From: Dehalococcoidia bacterium
GTDB taxonomy: Bacteria; Chloroflexota; Dehalococcoidia; Dehalococcoidales; RBG-16-60-22
DNA length: 30,584 nucleotides
Direction: 5' to 3'
Assembly (NCBI GenBank): GCA_030613665.1
Contig: JAUWLN010000003.1
Location: 1-30,584, forward strand
Made by a program: the position numbers and the translations under genes. Under the pieces are notes generated by a model that was given only the letters and a program-made list of their open reading frames with translations, ran no database searches and was not told where the DNA came from. Of the stretch, positions 1 through 7,514 are shown in pieces; the stretch's first letter is position 1, and every line of letters begins with the position of its first letter.

Positions 1-1149
1 GTCAGCCGAACCTCCCGCGAGGGAACGTACTCTGGGCGCCAGAGCATTCATTACCAACCCTGAAGCCGAGCGGGTGGCAATCGGTTTGGTTTCTTCCCCG
101 AACAGACCATCGAGGTCACTGTCCCATCCTTCCGGCAGTTCACCGCTGAGGTCTTCTTCAAGCTGGCGCGCCGCATCAGGGTATGCCTGACGGTATGCCT
201 CCAGTTTTTGCCGCCACTCCTCCTGTTGTTTTCTGCCTCTATCCCGCGCTTTTCTCAGGTGTTTCAGCGCCTCCGGCGGCACGGTGAACGCCCCTTCATT
301 ATCCCAGCCCAGCTGTTTCCTGGTAAGCTGCACTTCGTCCTCACCGAGCGGCTCACCGTGGGCGGAAGCTTTGCCCGCCTTGTTCGGGCTGCCGTAGCCA
401 ATAACTGTCCGGCAGATAATCAGGCTGGGACGCTCCGAATCTGCCTGTGCTTCCCGCAGCGCACTTTCCACAGCCTCAATGTCAAAACCGTTGACCGGCC
501 CGATAACCTGCCAGCCGTAGGATTGGAATCGCTTGGTGATATCCTCGGTGAAGGTAATACTGGTCTTGCCCTCAATGGAGATACCGTTGTCGTCATAGAG
601 ATAGATGAGCTTGCCCAGGCGCAGATTCCCCGCCATGGAAGCCGCCTCTGACGAAATGCCCTCCTCGAGGTCGCCATCAGAGACAATGGCATACGTATAA
701 TGACTGACGATTTCATGACCCGGGCGGTTGTAATTTGCCGCCAGACGGCGCTCGGCAATAGCCATGCCCACACCGTTGGCAAATCCCTGCCCGAGCGGTC
801 CGGTGGTCACCTCAAGGCCGGGAACAATCCCGTATTCAGGGTGGCCGGGTGTCCGGCTGCCCCACTGGCGGAACTGTTTGATGTCATCCAGAGACAGGTC
901 ATAGCCGGTCAGGTGCAGCAGCGCGTAGAGCATCGCCGACGCGTGGCCGCAGGAAAGAATGAAACGGTCACGGTCTGGCCATTGGGGGTCCTCAGGATTG
1001 TGCTTGAGAAACCGGTCCCAGAGGGCGTAAGTCATCGGTGACGCGCCCAGAGGAGCTCCCGGGTGTCCGGAATTGGCCTTCTGTATCGCGTCAACCGCCA
1101 GAAACCGTATCGTGTTTATGCAGAGCTCATCAATTCTGGAATCGCTCAT
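1..1149 (-). CDS. tkt: Transketolase, N-terminal part (cut by window edge)
   Basis: Transketolase moves two-carbon ketol units between sugar phosphates in the non-oxidative pentose phosphate pathway, using thiamine diphosphate (TPP) in the cytoplasm. The 383 codons visible here hold the TPP-binding N-terminal domain: the SGHPGAPLG stretch near residue 27, the GPLGQG loop, and the TPP/metal motif beginning SDGDLEEG and ending YDDN. The reading frame is open to base 1, so the pyrimidine-binding and C-terminal domains lie outside the window. The ATG at 1149 gives the usual family N-terminus, with an AG-rich but weak ribosome site. It is the last visible gene of a minus-strand run (ccdA, tlpA, small protein, tkt), 14 bases after the small gene's stop, so co-transcription is likely. 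Identification is firm; whether the rest is intact cannot be seen. Confidence 0.96.
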   Translation of the reverse strand, partial: MSDSRIDELCINTIRFLAVDAIQKANSGHPGAPLGASPMTYALWDRFLKHNPEDPQWPDRDRFILSCGHASAMLYALLHLTGYDLSLDDIKQFRQWGSRTPGHPEYGIVPGLEVTTGPLGQGFANGVGMAIAERRLAANYNRPGHEIVSHYTYAIVSDGDLEEGISSEAASMAGNLRLGKLIYLYDDNGISIEGKTSITFTEDITKRFQSYGWQVIGPVNGFDIEAVESALREAQADSERPSLIICRTVIGYGSPNKAGKASAHGEPLGEDEVQLTRKQLGWDNEGAFTVPPEALKHLRKARDRGRKQQEEWRQKLEAYRQAYPDAARQLEEDLSGELPEGWDSDLDGLFGEETKPIATRSASGLVMNALAPRVRSLAGGSAD

Positions 1150-1163
1150 AATGTGCTCTTCTG

Positions 1164-1469
1164 CTATTCTTCCTCACTCCATTTCTGCATGATTTCTTTC
1201 AGGCGTTGCGCCAGCTTGGGATTATCACGCAGGCGAGTGATAAATACGGGGCAGCCTTCAAGCAAAGTGTTCTGCGCAGCCGTGGCCATGCTGGACAGGA
1301 GGTCCTGCATACCCATGTTTGTGGGCTGGGAAACGTTTATCCCCGGCGCCGACTCCAGTTGCCGGCGTATATCTTCGGCCGAAAAACGCATCGGCATCAC
1401 GCATGCCTTGTACCAGGGACATTCCTTGCACTGGACTATTCCATAGGCTTCATTCAAAACATCATCCAT
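1164..1469 (-). CDS. Small conserved-looking protein with CxxC-x5-C motif
   Basis: I do not recognise the family. The 101-residue product has Cys14, Cys17 and Cys23 in a short motif (QCKECPWYKAC) near its N-terminus and another Cys near residue 73, then a charged helical C-terminus ending in SEEE. There is no signal peptide or membrane segment, so it should be cytoplasmic. The Cys spacing could bind a metal or take part in thiol chemistry. The ATG at 1469 is preceded by a GAGGG ribosome site six bases upstream. It lies between the tlpA-like gene (28-base gap) and tkt (14-base gap) on the same strand, consistent with one operon. Overlapping plus-strand frames look like shadows. That it is a gene is likely; its function is unknown. 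Confidence 0.75.
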   Translation of the reverse strand: MDDVLNEAYGIVQCKECPWYKACVMPMRFSAEDIRRQLESAPGINVSQPTNMGMQDLLSSMATAAQNTLLEGCPVFITRLRDNPKLAQRLKEIMQKWSEEE

Positions 1470-1497
1470 TTCAAACCCTCGCTCTCCATTATATCAG

Positions 1498-2025
1498 TTA
1501 CGGCATGATTTTAACCAGCCTCGACTCTATATCCCCTATCCCGAAAAACGCGCCGACTTTAATATCGCGTATCACCCCGTCGGCATCAATGAAAAACGTG
1601 GCCGGTATGCCACGTATATTATAGGAAAGAGGTACCTCATTTCCAGATGTCAGCAGTATCGGAAAAGAATAGCCGGCGTCTTCTATAAATGCTCTCACTT
1701 TACCCGGGTCCTCTTGAAGGTTCACCGCCAGCAGCACCAGATCTTTACCCGTCCATTTTTCGTATATCGTCTGCAGAAACGGCATCTCAATGCGACAGGG
1801 GCCACACCAGGTGGCCCAGAAATTGAGCAGGACCGGTTTGCCGCGCAAGTCGCTGAGCGACACTTCCTGTCCATCCAGTCCGTTCAAGGTGAAGTCCGGT
1901 GCCAGCTTGCCTATCTCCGGCCCGTGTTCCGATGCCGTACCGGAACTGGCGCAGCCGGACAGCAAAACACCGGAAAAGGCCACAGAAAAAATCAACACCA
2001 CCATAATTATTTTTAAAGCCTTCAT
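1498..2025 (-). CDS. TlpA/ResA-like thioredoxin-fold lipoprotein
   Basis: This is a membrane-anchored thiol-disulfide oxidoreductase of 175 residues that should act outside the cytoplasmic membrane. It begins with a signal sequence ending in the lipobox LLSGC (lipidated Cys25). A TlpA/AhpC-type thioredoxin fold follows, with the N-terminal APDFTLNGLDG segment and the active site WCGPC (Cys74 and Cys77). The cis-Pro region RGIPATFFID is also present. A GGAGG ribosome site lies just before the ATG at 2025. The gene is 20 bases downstream of ccdA, whose product typically passes electrons across the membrane to such proteins. The pair probably serves cytochrome c maturation or general extracytoplasmic thiol reduction; which of these cannot be told from sequence. 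Confidence 0.93.
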   Translation of the reverse strand: MKALKIIMVVLIFSVAFSGVLLSGCASSGTASEHGPEIGKLAPDFTLNGLDGQEVSLSDLRGKPVLLNFWATWCGPCRIEMPFLQTIYEKWTGKDLVLLAVNLQEDPGKVRAFIEDAGYSFPILLTSGNEVPLSYNIRGIPATFFIDADGVIRDIKVGAFFGIGDIESRLVKIMP

Positions 2026-2045
2026 AAAAACCTCCGTAAATAAAC

Positions 2046-2741
2046 CTACGCCGCGATAGCGGAGAACCAGTGTATTTGATTGGTCAGAACCAGTATTCCG
2101 ATAATTATCAAAAGCAGACCGCTTACCACGTGGATTATCCTGGTATAGCGCTGTATTCGCCGCAGCAACGGCAGGAGAGAATCAAACGCCAGCCCTATGA
2201 CCAGGAACGGAAGGCCAAGCCCCAATGAATATATTGCCAAGAGGTACGCCCCATACCAAGCGGTGGCCGTGTTCAAGGCTAGCGACAGAATGCCGCCAAG
2301 TATCGGGCCAACGCAGGCGGTCCAGGCAAGGGAAAATGACGCCCCGATGACGAAGGAGCGGAGGTAGCCCGTGGTACTTCCCGTTGACGGGCTCAGGCGT
2401 TTTTCGTAATTGAGCCAGGGTATTTTAAGGGCCGCCAGTAAAAAGAGGCCGAAAGCAATAAGCAGGGAGCCGGAAATTATATTGAGCAGGGCAAGGCTCG
2501 GGTTGATGGCAAAGCCGGTCAGCCCGGCAATAGCCCCCATGGTGGTGAAAACAAACGAAAAGCCGAGGACAAAGCTTAGTGAATGGAGGAACGTCGGCAG
2601 GCGCATGCCTTCTCTCCGCGCATTGAACAGTTCCGGCCCAACCAGGCTGGCCAGATAGACCGGGACCAGAGGCAGAACACAAGGCGATAGAAAGGACAGC
2701 AATCCCGCCGTAAAAGCAACGGCAACCGAAACGTTCTCCAC
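2046..2741 (-). CDS. ccdA: CcdA-type transmembrane thiol-disulfide electron carrier
   Basis: CcdA carries reducing equivalents from cytoplasmic thioredoxin through the membrane to extracytoplasmic thioredoxin-like partners. The 231-residue protein has about six hydrophobic helices and the two family redox cysteines: Cys21 in FLSPCVLPLVP and Cys143 in WTACVGPILGG. The start is GTG at 2741; an in-frame TAA lies four codons upstream, so no longer start is possible. No Shine-Dalgarno sequence precedes the GTG. A TAAAAT box ends six bases before it, so a leaderless transcript is possible. It heads the minus-strand run with the TlpA-like lipoprotein, its expected partner, immediately downstream. 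No cytochrome c or haem-lyase gene is visible, so a dedicated haem role is only inferred. Confidence 0.93.
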   Translation of the reverse strand: MENVSVAVAFTAGLLSFLSPCVLPLVPVYLASLVGPELFNARREGMRLPTFLHSLSFVLGFSFVFTTMGAIAGLTGFAINPSLALLNIISGSLLIAFGLFLLAALKIPWLNYEKRLSPSTGSTTGYLRSFVIGASFSLAWTACVGPILGGILSLALNTATAWYGAYLLAIYSLGLGLPFLVIGLAFDSLLPLLRRIQRYTRIIHVVSGLLLIIIGILVLTNQIHWFSAIAA

Positions 2742-2748
2742 AGTAAGA

Positions 2749-2777
2749 TTTTACAATGGTCATGAAAGTATGTCTAA
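2749..2777 (-). promoter_or_regulatory. Candidate sigma-70 promoter for ccdA
   Basis: On the minus strand TAGACA and TAAAAT are separated by 17 bases, each matching the sigma-70 consensus at five of six positions. The TAAAAT ends six bases before the ccdA GTG. Transcription would therefore begin at or next to the start codon. Confidence 0.5.
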
Positions 2778-2802
2778 TGACATAAGTCACATTTTGAATA
2801 CA

Positions 2803-2831
2803 TGGACAAGCGACTGTTTCAGCTTTATAAT
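2803..2831 (+). promoter_or_regulatory. Sigma-70 promoter for the Fe-S nuclease gene
   Basis: TGGACA at 2803-2808 and a perfect TATAAT at 2826-2831 are separated by exactly 17 bases. Transcription is expected near 2838, leaving about 40 bases of leader with a ribosome site at 2865-2869. It lies back to back with the candidate ccdA promoter. Confidence 0.7.
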
Positions 2832-2876
2832 TTCTGTAGAGCACCTTTTTGATGGGCGCACTAAAGGAGAAAAGAC

Positions 2877-4031
2877 ATTAGACCGCTAAGTTTCACTCAA
2901 ATTTCACTGTATCAAACCTGCCCGCTCCAGTACAAACTACAGTATATCGACGGCCTGAAACCGAAATACAAATGGTATTTCAGCTTCGGCTCGACCATGC
3001 ACCTCTGCGCCGAATTTTTCTTCCGCGTGAAGGTTCCACCACCACCCACCCTGGAAGAGCTGCTGCAGTTCTACGAACAGAACTGGCGCTCCGCAGGCTA
3101 TGAGTCCACCGAAGAGGAAGCCAACTATAAAGCCTACGGCAGAGAGATATTAACCGCGTTCTGGGAAATCCACAGTCGTGATTTCAGGATGCCGCTGGCC
3201 GTGGAGAAGCTATTCTACATCGACGTCGATGACATTAAATTCAGGGGGTTTATCGACCGGGTGGATAAGCTGGAAAGCGGTGGTTTATCCATCGTTGACT
3301 ACAAAACAAACAAAGAGTTGTTCACCGCTGACTACCTGGAAAAAGACCTCCAGTTAACCCTTTACCAGCTCGCCGCCGAGCAACTCTGGCAGCTTCCGGT
3401 GGAAAAGCTGACTCTGTACCATATGAGGTCAAATACCCCCGTCAGCTGCCCCAGTCGCGGGCAAATGCAACTCAACGATGCCAGGCAGCTGGTTCTCGAC
3501 GTGGCAGACAAGATTAACCAGCAGATTTTCCCCGCTACAGAAAATGATTATTGCCCCTGTGATTTTCCTGAACACTGCCCGTACTATCGCCATCAATACA
3601 GCCAGAACGCTCCCGAAGCGACCGATACTGAAGTACCGCCAATCGCTATCGGAGGCGATGAAATCGAGCGATACGCATCGCTCCAGGTACAAATCAAAGC
3701 CCTTCAAGAAGAACTGGCGGTATTGCGACAGGAAATAATCGACTACTGCGAAGCCGAAGATATGAAACGCGTCTACGGCACGGAGAGTGAAATAACCTAC
3801 CAGATGGTGGACATTACCGGTTACAATGAAGAGGAGGTCAGGGCCTTCCTTGAGCCAGAGGGTTTATGGGAAAGGGTTACCGGCCTTGACCAATCGAGGT
3901 TGAAGCAGCTGCTAACCGATGAAGCCGTGGCCCAGGATATCAAGAACCGGATCCAATCCCTGAGGCAGATAATCTCCACACAAAAGCGGCTGCTGGTGAA
4001 AAAGCGCCAGAACGAGGATAAAGAAACGTAG
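2877..4031 (+). CDS. Stand-alone RecB/AddB-like PD-(D/E)XK Fe-S nuclease, apparent ATT start
   Basis: This is a 384-residue member of the PD-(D/E)XK nuclease superfamily, the fold of RecB and AddB C-terminal nuclease domains and Cas4. Visible motifs are the N-terminal SFTQISLYQTCPLQYKL, the acidic IDRVDKL segment, the catalytic DYKTNKE and the LTLYQLA (QxxxY-like) helix. A 4Fe-4S cysteine set is formed by Cys15 plus the C-terminal YCPCDFPEHCPYY cluster. A helical, probably coiled-coil tail follows. The first ATG in frame (2997) would remove the first cluster Cys and the conserved N-terminus. The frame opens at a TAA at 2862, and AGGAG at 2865-2869 sits seven bases before an ATT at 2877, so ATT is the likely start. 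No helicase gene adjoins it. A role in DNA repair is inferred; the substrate is unknown. Confidence 0.88.
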   Translation: MRPLSFTQISLYQTCPLQYKLQYIDGLKPKYKWYFSFGSTMHLCAEFFFRVKVPPPPTLEELLQFYEQNWRSAGYESTEEEANYKAYGREILTAFWEIHSRDFRMPLAVEKLFYIDVDDIKFRGFIDRVDKLESGGLSIVDYKTNKELFTADYLEKDLQLTLYQLAAEQLWQLPVEKLTLYHMRSNTPVSCPSRGQMQLNDARQLVLDVADKINQQIFPATENDYCPCDFPEHCPYYRHQYSQNAPEATDTEVPPIAIGGDEIERYASLQVQIKALQEELAVLRQEIIDYCEAEDMKRVYGTESEITYQMVDITGYNEEEVRAFLEPEGLWERVTGLDQSRLKQLLTDEAVAQDIKNRIQSLRQIISTQKRLLVKKRQNEDKET

Positions 4032-4062
4032 CATCCCCCGACTTATGTGCTGCGGGGGATGC
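4031..4062. terminator. Bidirectional hairpin between convergent genes
   Basis: A perfect 10-bp inverted repeat, GCATCCCCCG at 4031-4040 and CGGGGGATGC at 4053-4062, encloses a 12-base loop. It sits exactly between the stop of the nuclease gene and the end of the convergent aminotransferase gene. The T-tracts on either side are modest, so termination efficiency is uncertain. Confidence 0.7.
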
Positions 4063-4087
4063 CATTTCCTTTCGTATCAGAATCCGC

Positions 4088-5479
4088 CTAAGCGAACTGT
4101 TTTTCCACTGCGGCGACTGCTTTATCGACCGCATTTACCACCATGCCCAGCTCGTCATTGGTCATGGTCAACGAGACCATCAGCCAGAGGATATCCCCGT
4201 ACCATGTCGAGCAGCTTAAAAGCACTCCGTTTTCCCGGCTCACCTTGCCGATAAGGCCAGCCACAGCCGCACGGTCGGAGAAAAGCTCCTTGGTGGCTTT
4301 ATCTTTAACCAGTTCAACCGCAATCAGGCCGGCGTTGGAACGGACATCGCCCACCACGGCTGACTTATCCTTGATAGCCTCGAGTTCTTTGCCCATGATT
4401 TCGCCGATTTCCCTGGCGCGGGCCAGCAGGTTGTGCTTTTCAACGTACTCGATGCCGGCCAGTCCGGCAGCGGCCAGGTAACCGGTGCCGCCGAAGGTAT
4501 ATCCGTGCTGGAAAGTGTCCTTGCCCGTGAAGGTTTCGGCAATCTCGCTCTTAACATGCGTGGCCGCCAGTGCACCGCAGCCCCACGCGACGTTCTTGCC
4601 CAGGGCCAGCATATCGGGCACAATGCCGTGTTTCTCACACTCAAACCAGAAACCGCTGCGGGCAAATCCGGTAATTACCTCGTCGCAAATTAGCAGGACT
4701 TCATACTGGTCACAGATTTCTCTTATTCTCTTCATATATCCCGGAGGCGGCGGAATGATACCCAGCCCGGTATTGGTTGACTCGGTGATGAAACCGGCTA
4801 CAGTCGATGGGTCTTCAAACTCGATAACCTTGCCCAGCTCCTCGGCGCAAAGCAGATTACATTCGGGATGGGTCAGGTTATACGGGCAGCGATAGCAGTT
4901 CGGGGCGTGGATGGCAACGAAACCAGCCATCAGCGGCTCAAACGGAGTCCGCCGGAAGATATGGCCGCTGGCACTGGCAGCGCTCATGCTCATGCCGTGG
5001 TAATCGCCGGGGTAGCGGTGGATGACCTTGTACTTCGTACCCTGGCCTTTAATCTTCCAGTAGTGGCGGGCAACTTTGAGCGCGGTCTCGTTGGCATCAC
5101 TGCCGTTGCTGCTGTAAATGGTATATTTCAAACTGCCCGGCGACATCTGCGCCAGTTTCTCCGAAAGCCAGACTACCGGCTCCGTGGGGGCAAACAGGTT
5201 GGGAGTAGTGACGACTATCTTGTCCATCTGCTGCTTCATCGCCTCCATAAGCACCGGGTGGTTGAAACCGAGGGAAGCCGCCGCACCACACGAGTTTGTC
5301 TCCAGCAGGCGGTTGCCAAAGCTATCAATAACGTAATTTCCTCCTCCGGCGCTGATAAGGGATAAGGGGAGGTCGAAAAAGGTGGAATCCCTGCCGAAAG
5401 CCGGCCATACGTATTCCTTGGCGGTGGCAATAAGCTTGTCCAATTCAGATTGAGCGCTATTAACCGTCGACTGTTTCAT
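4088..5479 (-). CDS. Class III PLP-dependent aminotransferase
   Basis: This 463-residue enzyme belongs to the class III (omega-amino acid:pyruvate, taurine and GSA aminotransferase) family and should transfer an amino group between an amine or amino acid and a 2-oxo acid. Visible are the PLP phosphate-binding SSNGSDANETALK, the cofactor Asp266 in ICDEVITGFARSG, and the likely Schiff-base Lys295 in LALGKNVAWG. A cysteine cluster (Cys195, Cys198, Cys207, Cys211) in the middle resembles the CYRCP segment of taurine-pyruvate-type relatives. A strong AGGAGG site precedes the ATG at 5479. It lies 102 bases downstream of serA on the same strand, so it may be co-transcribed and work with 3-phosphohydroxypyruvate or glyoxylate/pyruvate. 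That substrate guess is inference; phosphoserine aminotransferases are usually class V. Confidence 0.9.
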   Translation of the reverse strand: MKQSTVNSAQSELDKLIATAKEYVWPAFGRDSTFFDLPLSLISAGGGNYVIDSFGNRLLETNSCGAAASLGFNHPVLMEAMKQQMDKIVVTTPNLFAPTEPVVWLSEKLAQMSPGSLKYTIYSSNGSDANETALKVARHYWKIKGQGTKYKVIHRYPGDYHGMSMSAASASGHIFRRTPFEPLMAGFVAIHAPNCYRCPYNLTHPECNLLCAEELGKVIEFEDPSTVAGFITESTNTGLGIIPPPPGYMKRIREICDQYEVLLICDEVITGFARSGFWFECEKHGIVPDMLALGKNVAWGCGALAATHVKSEIAETFTGKDTFQHGYTFGGTGYLAAAGLAGIEYVEKHNLLARAREIGEIMGKELEAIKDKSAVVGDVRSNAGLIAVELVKDKATKELFSDRAAVAGLIGKVSRENGVLLSCSTWYGDILWLMVSLTMTNDELGMVVNAVDKAVAAVEKQFA

Positions 5480-5581
5480 TCCATCTGCCTCCTGCTTGAA
5501 ATTTTCCTGATATGGAACTGATTTAGCAAGTTTAATATAAACCGTCGAAAATTTACAAGCCCGCCATTGGGCATTTAACGG

Positions 5582-7162
5582 CTATTTGTTCAGGTTCACG
5601 ACGAGCACTTTATACATATCCGGTATGGCGCGTATCTGCTGGTAGTACTCCTCAGTTATCGGGTCATCCAGGCAGAGCACCATCATCGCGCCGCCGCCAT
5701 GGTGCACTTCCCGGCTAACCTGCATCTGGCTGATATTGATACCCGCATTACCGATAATGGTTCCCACCACCCCTATCATTCCGGGGCGGTCTTTATGTTC
5801 GGTGAACATCATATAGCTGCCGGTTGGCTCTATCTCCAGCCAGTAGTTGCCCATCTGTGTCAGGTGCGTTCGGCCCCGCAGTGACGACCCGGCAACAAGT
5901 GTCTTCCCCGCTTTGGTGTTAACCTCCACCGTCAGCATATTGGCGTAATTTTCACAGGTAGCCTCTTTTTGTTCGGTAACGTTTAATCCGCGGCTTTCGG
6001 CAATAATATCGGCATTGACCATGTTCACCCGTTCTTCCGTGAGCCCGTTCAGCAGGCCGGCCAGCACCGCCACTTTGATGGGACTGGTGTCCTCCCTGGC
6101 AATATCACCCTGGTAGCGAATGCTGAGCGAGTTCGGGTGTCCCTCCAGCAACTGCACGACAATCATGCCAATGGTCGTCCCGACCTGGATATACGGCCCG
6201 AGCACCGACATCGCTTCCGCTGGAATTGTCGGCGCGTTGACCGGAGACTTGGGAGGGCGCCCCTGCAGGACGTCAACCACCTGCTCGGCGACATCAATGC
6301 TGGCGCTTGCCTCTGCCTCAAATGTTGAAGCCGCCAGATGAGGCGTAGTGATTACTTTGTCACTCTTGAGCAGTATATTGTCCTGCGCCGGTTCCTTGCT
6401 GAAGACATCTATCGCGGCACCGGCCAATTTCTCCCGGTCGAGCGCATCATAGAGGGCTTCTTCATCCACAACGCCGCCCCGGGCACAATTGATAAGCATT
6501 GCCGTCGGTTTGACCAGTTTCAACTCATCGCAGCCAATCAGCCCCCGGGTACTCGTATTCAGAGGCACGTGTACGGTAATAAAATCGGACGCCTTCAACA
6601 GCGCTTCCAGTTCCACCAGACGCACCCCCAACCTCTCCGCCCGGTTTTCCGTGACCATGGGGTCGTAGGCAATAACCTCCATACGCAACCCTTTGGCCAT
6701 ATCGGCTACCTCGGTGCCAACCCGCCCCAGACCTATTATACCCAGTACCTTGTTACGGATTTCCGCCCCCTTGAATTCGCGACTCCACACTCCGGCATGA
6801 AGAAGCCCGTGTGCCTGAGGAATGCGCCGTGCCAGGGACAGCAGCATGGCAATGGTGTGTTCCGCCGTGGAGACAATATTCCCTTCCGGAGAGTTGACCA
6901 CAATAATACCGCGGCGGGTGGCCGCGTCCACATCAATATTATCCACCCCGACTCCCGCCCGACCGATAATCTGCAGTTTTCCCGCGGCTTCTATAATATC
7001 AGCTGTGACCTTAGTCTGGCCGCGCACAATCAGGGCCTCATAATCTCCGATAATCGACCGCAGTCCCGCCGACGTAATACTCTTCTTCACATCAACCTCG
7101 GCGTGCCGTCGCAGTATTTCAATGCCCTGTGCTGCTATGGGGTCGGTAATCAGTATCTTCAT
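5582..7162 (-). CDS. serA: D-3-phosphoglycerate dehydrogenase
   Basis: SerA oxidises 3-phosphoglycerate to 3-phosphohydroxypyruvate with NAD+, the first step of serine synthesis. The 526 residues match the long form: a substrate and NAD domain, an intervening ASB domain and a C-terminal ACT domain. Visible are RAGVGVDNID, the Rossmann GLGRVG at 144-149, and the catalytic residues Arg228 (NCARGG), Glu257 (VFSKEP) and His275 (TTPHLAAST). The ACT segment GMIGVVGTIIGNAGINISQM is near the end, so feedback control by serine or another amino acid is plausible. The ATG at 7162 follows a weak GGCGGC site. A good promoter lies upstream at 7216-7244. The aminotransferase follows on the same strand. Confidence 0.97.
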   Translation of the reverse strand: MKILITDPIAAQGIEILRRHAEVDVKKSITSAGLRSIIGDYEALIVRGQTKVTADIIEAAGKLQIIGRAGVGVDNIDVDAATRRGIIVVNSPEGNIVSTAEHTIAMLLSLARRIPQAHGLLHAGVWSREFKGAEIRNKVLGIIGLGRVGTEVADMAKGLRMEVIAYDPMVTENRAERLGVRLVELEALLKASDFITVHVPLNTSTRGLIGCDELKLVKPTAMLINCARGGVVDEEALYDALDREKLAGAAIDVFSKEPAQDNILLKSDKVITTPHLAASTFEAEASASIDVAEQVVDVLQGRPPKSPVNAPTIPAEAMSVLGPYIQVGTTIGMIVVQLLEGHPNSLSIRYQGDIAREDTSPIKVAVLAGLLNGLTEERVNMVNADIIAESRGLNVTEQKEATCENYANMLTVEVNTKAGKTLVAGSSLRGRTHLTQMGNYWLEIEPTGSYMMFTEHKDRPGMIGVVGTIIGNAGINISQMQVSREVHHGGGAMMVLCLDDPITEEYYQQIRAIPDMYKVLVVNLNK

Positions 7163-7514
7163 AAGCCGCCTGTTTCTCCAGATTGCCGCGGATTGGCATT
7201 TTAGTCGCCAACATAATGCTACACAAATGTAATCTTTATGTCAAAGGCACACTCTTATCGTTTTCCTTTCCCCCTAGGGATGTACAAAACTCTGGACTGT
7301 AGCTAATTCGCGCCTATTTATTCCTGTGAAAAAATAGTTTTCCCCGAGCCGGGAGACATTTTAGCTTGTTGTAAAATACATTGCAACAAAGAAAGGAGAG
7401 CTGCACTTTTTAAGGATTTATAATAGTTTGCTATTCCGCTGCTGCAAATTTATGTCTTGCCCAGAACACAATAAAGCGCTAAAATTAGTTTGCGAGCGAA
7501 GGAGGTGAACACAA
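7163..7514. other. Intergenic region between divergent serA and channel-like gene
   Basis: These 352 bases hold the serA promoter on the left side. Near 7366-7388 there is an imperfect dyad (CTTGTTG and CAACAAAG), and a TATAAT at 7419-7424 lacks a convincing -35 partner. I see no RNA gene, T-box or coding frame. The right edge carries a strong ribosome site for the channel-like gene. Confidence 0.5.
7216..7244 (-). promoter_or_regulatory. Sigma-70 promoter for serA
   Basis: On the minus strand a perfect TTGACA (7239-7244) is followed after 17 bases by TAGCAT (7216-7221). Transcription would start near 7209, giving a leader of roughly 47 bases before the serA ATG. Confidence 0.65.

Noticed and set aside
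208..1041. Plus-strand frames opposite transketolase as genes
   Set aside because: They are antisense to clear transketolase motifs and resemble no family; shadows of a GC-rich gene.
2997..4031. ATG at 2997 as start of the nuclease gene
   Set aside because: It drops the conserved N-terminus and the first Fe-S cysteine, and has no ribosome site; the frame continues upstream to 2865.
2877..4031. Cas4 of a CRISPR system
   Set aside because: The nuclease and Fe-S motifs are shared, but no cas genes or repeat-spacer array occur in the window and the protein is longer than usual Cas4.
6338..7204. Long plus-strand frame (288 codons) opposite serA
   Set aside because: It mirrors the conserved SerA catalytic region and has no ribosome site or recognisable domain.
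7163..7514. T-box or other leader RNA upstream of serA
   Set aside because: No T-box sequence or terminator was seen; the leader after the promoter is only about 47 bases.
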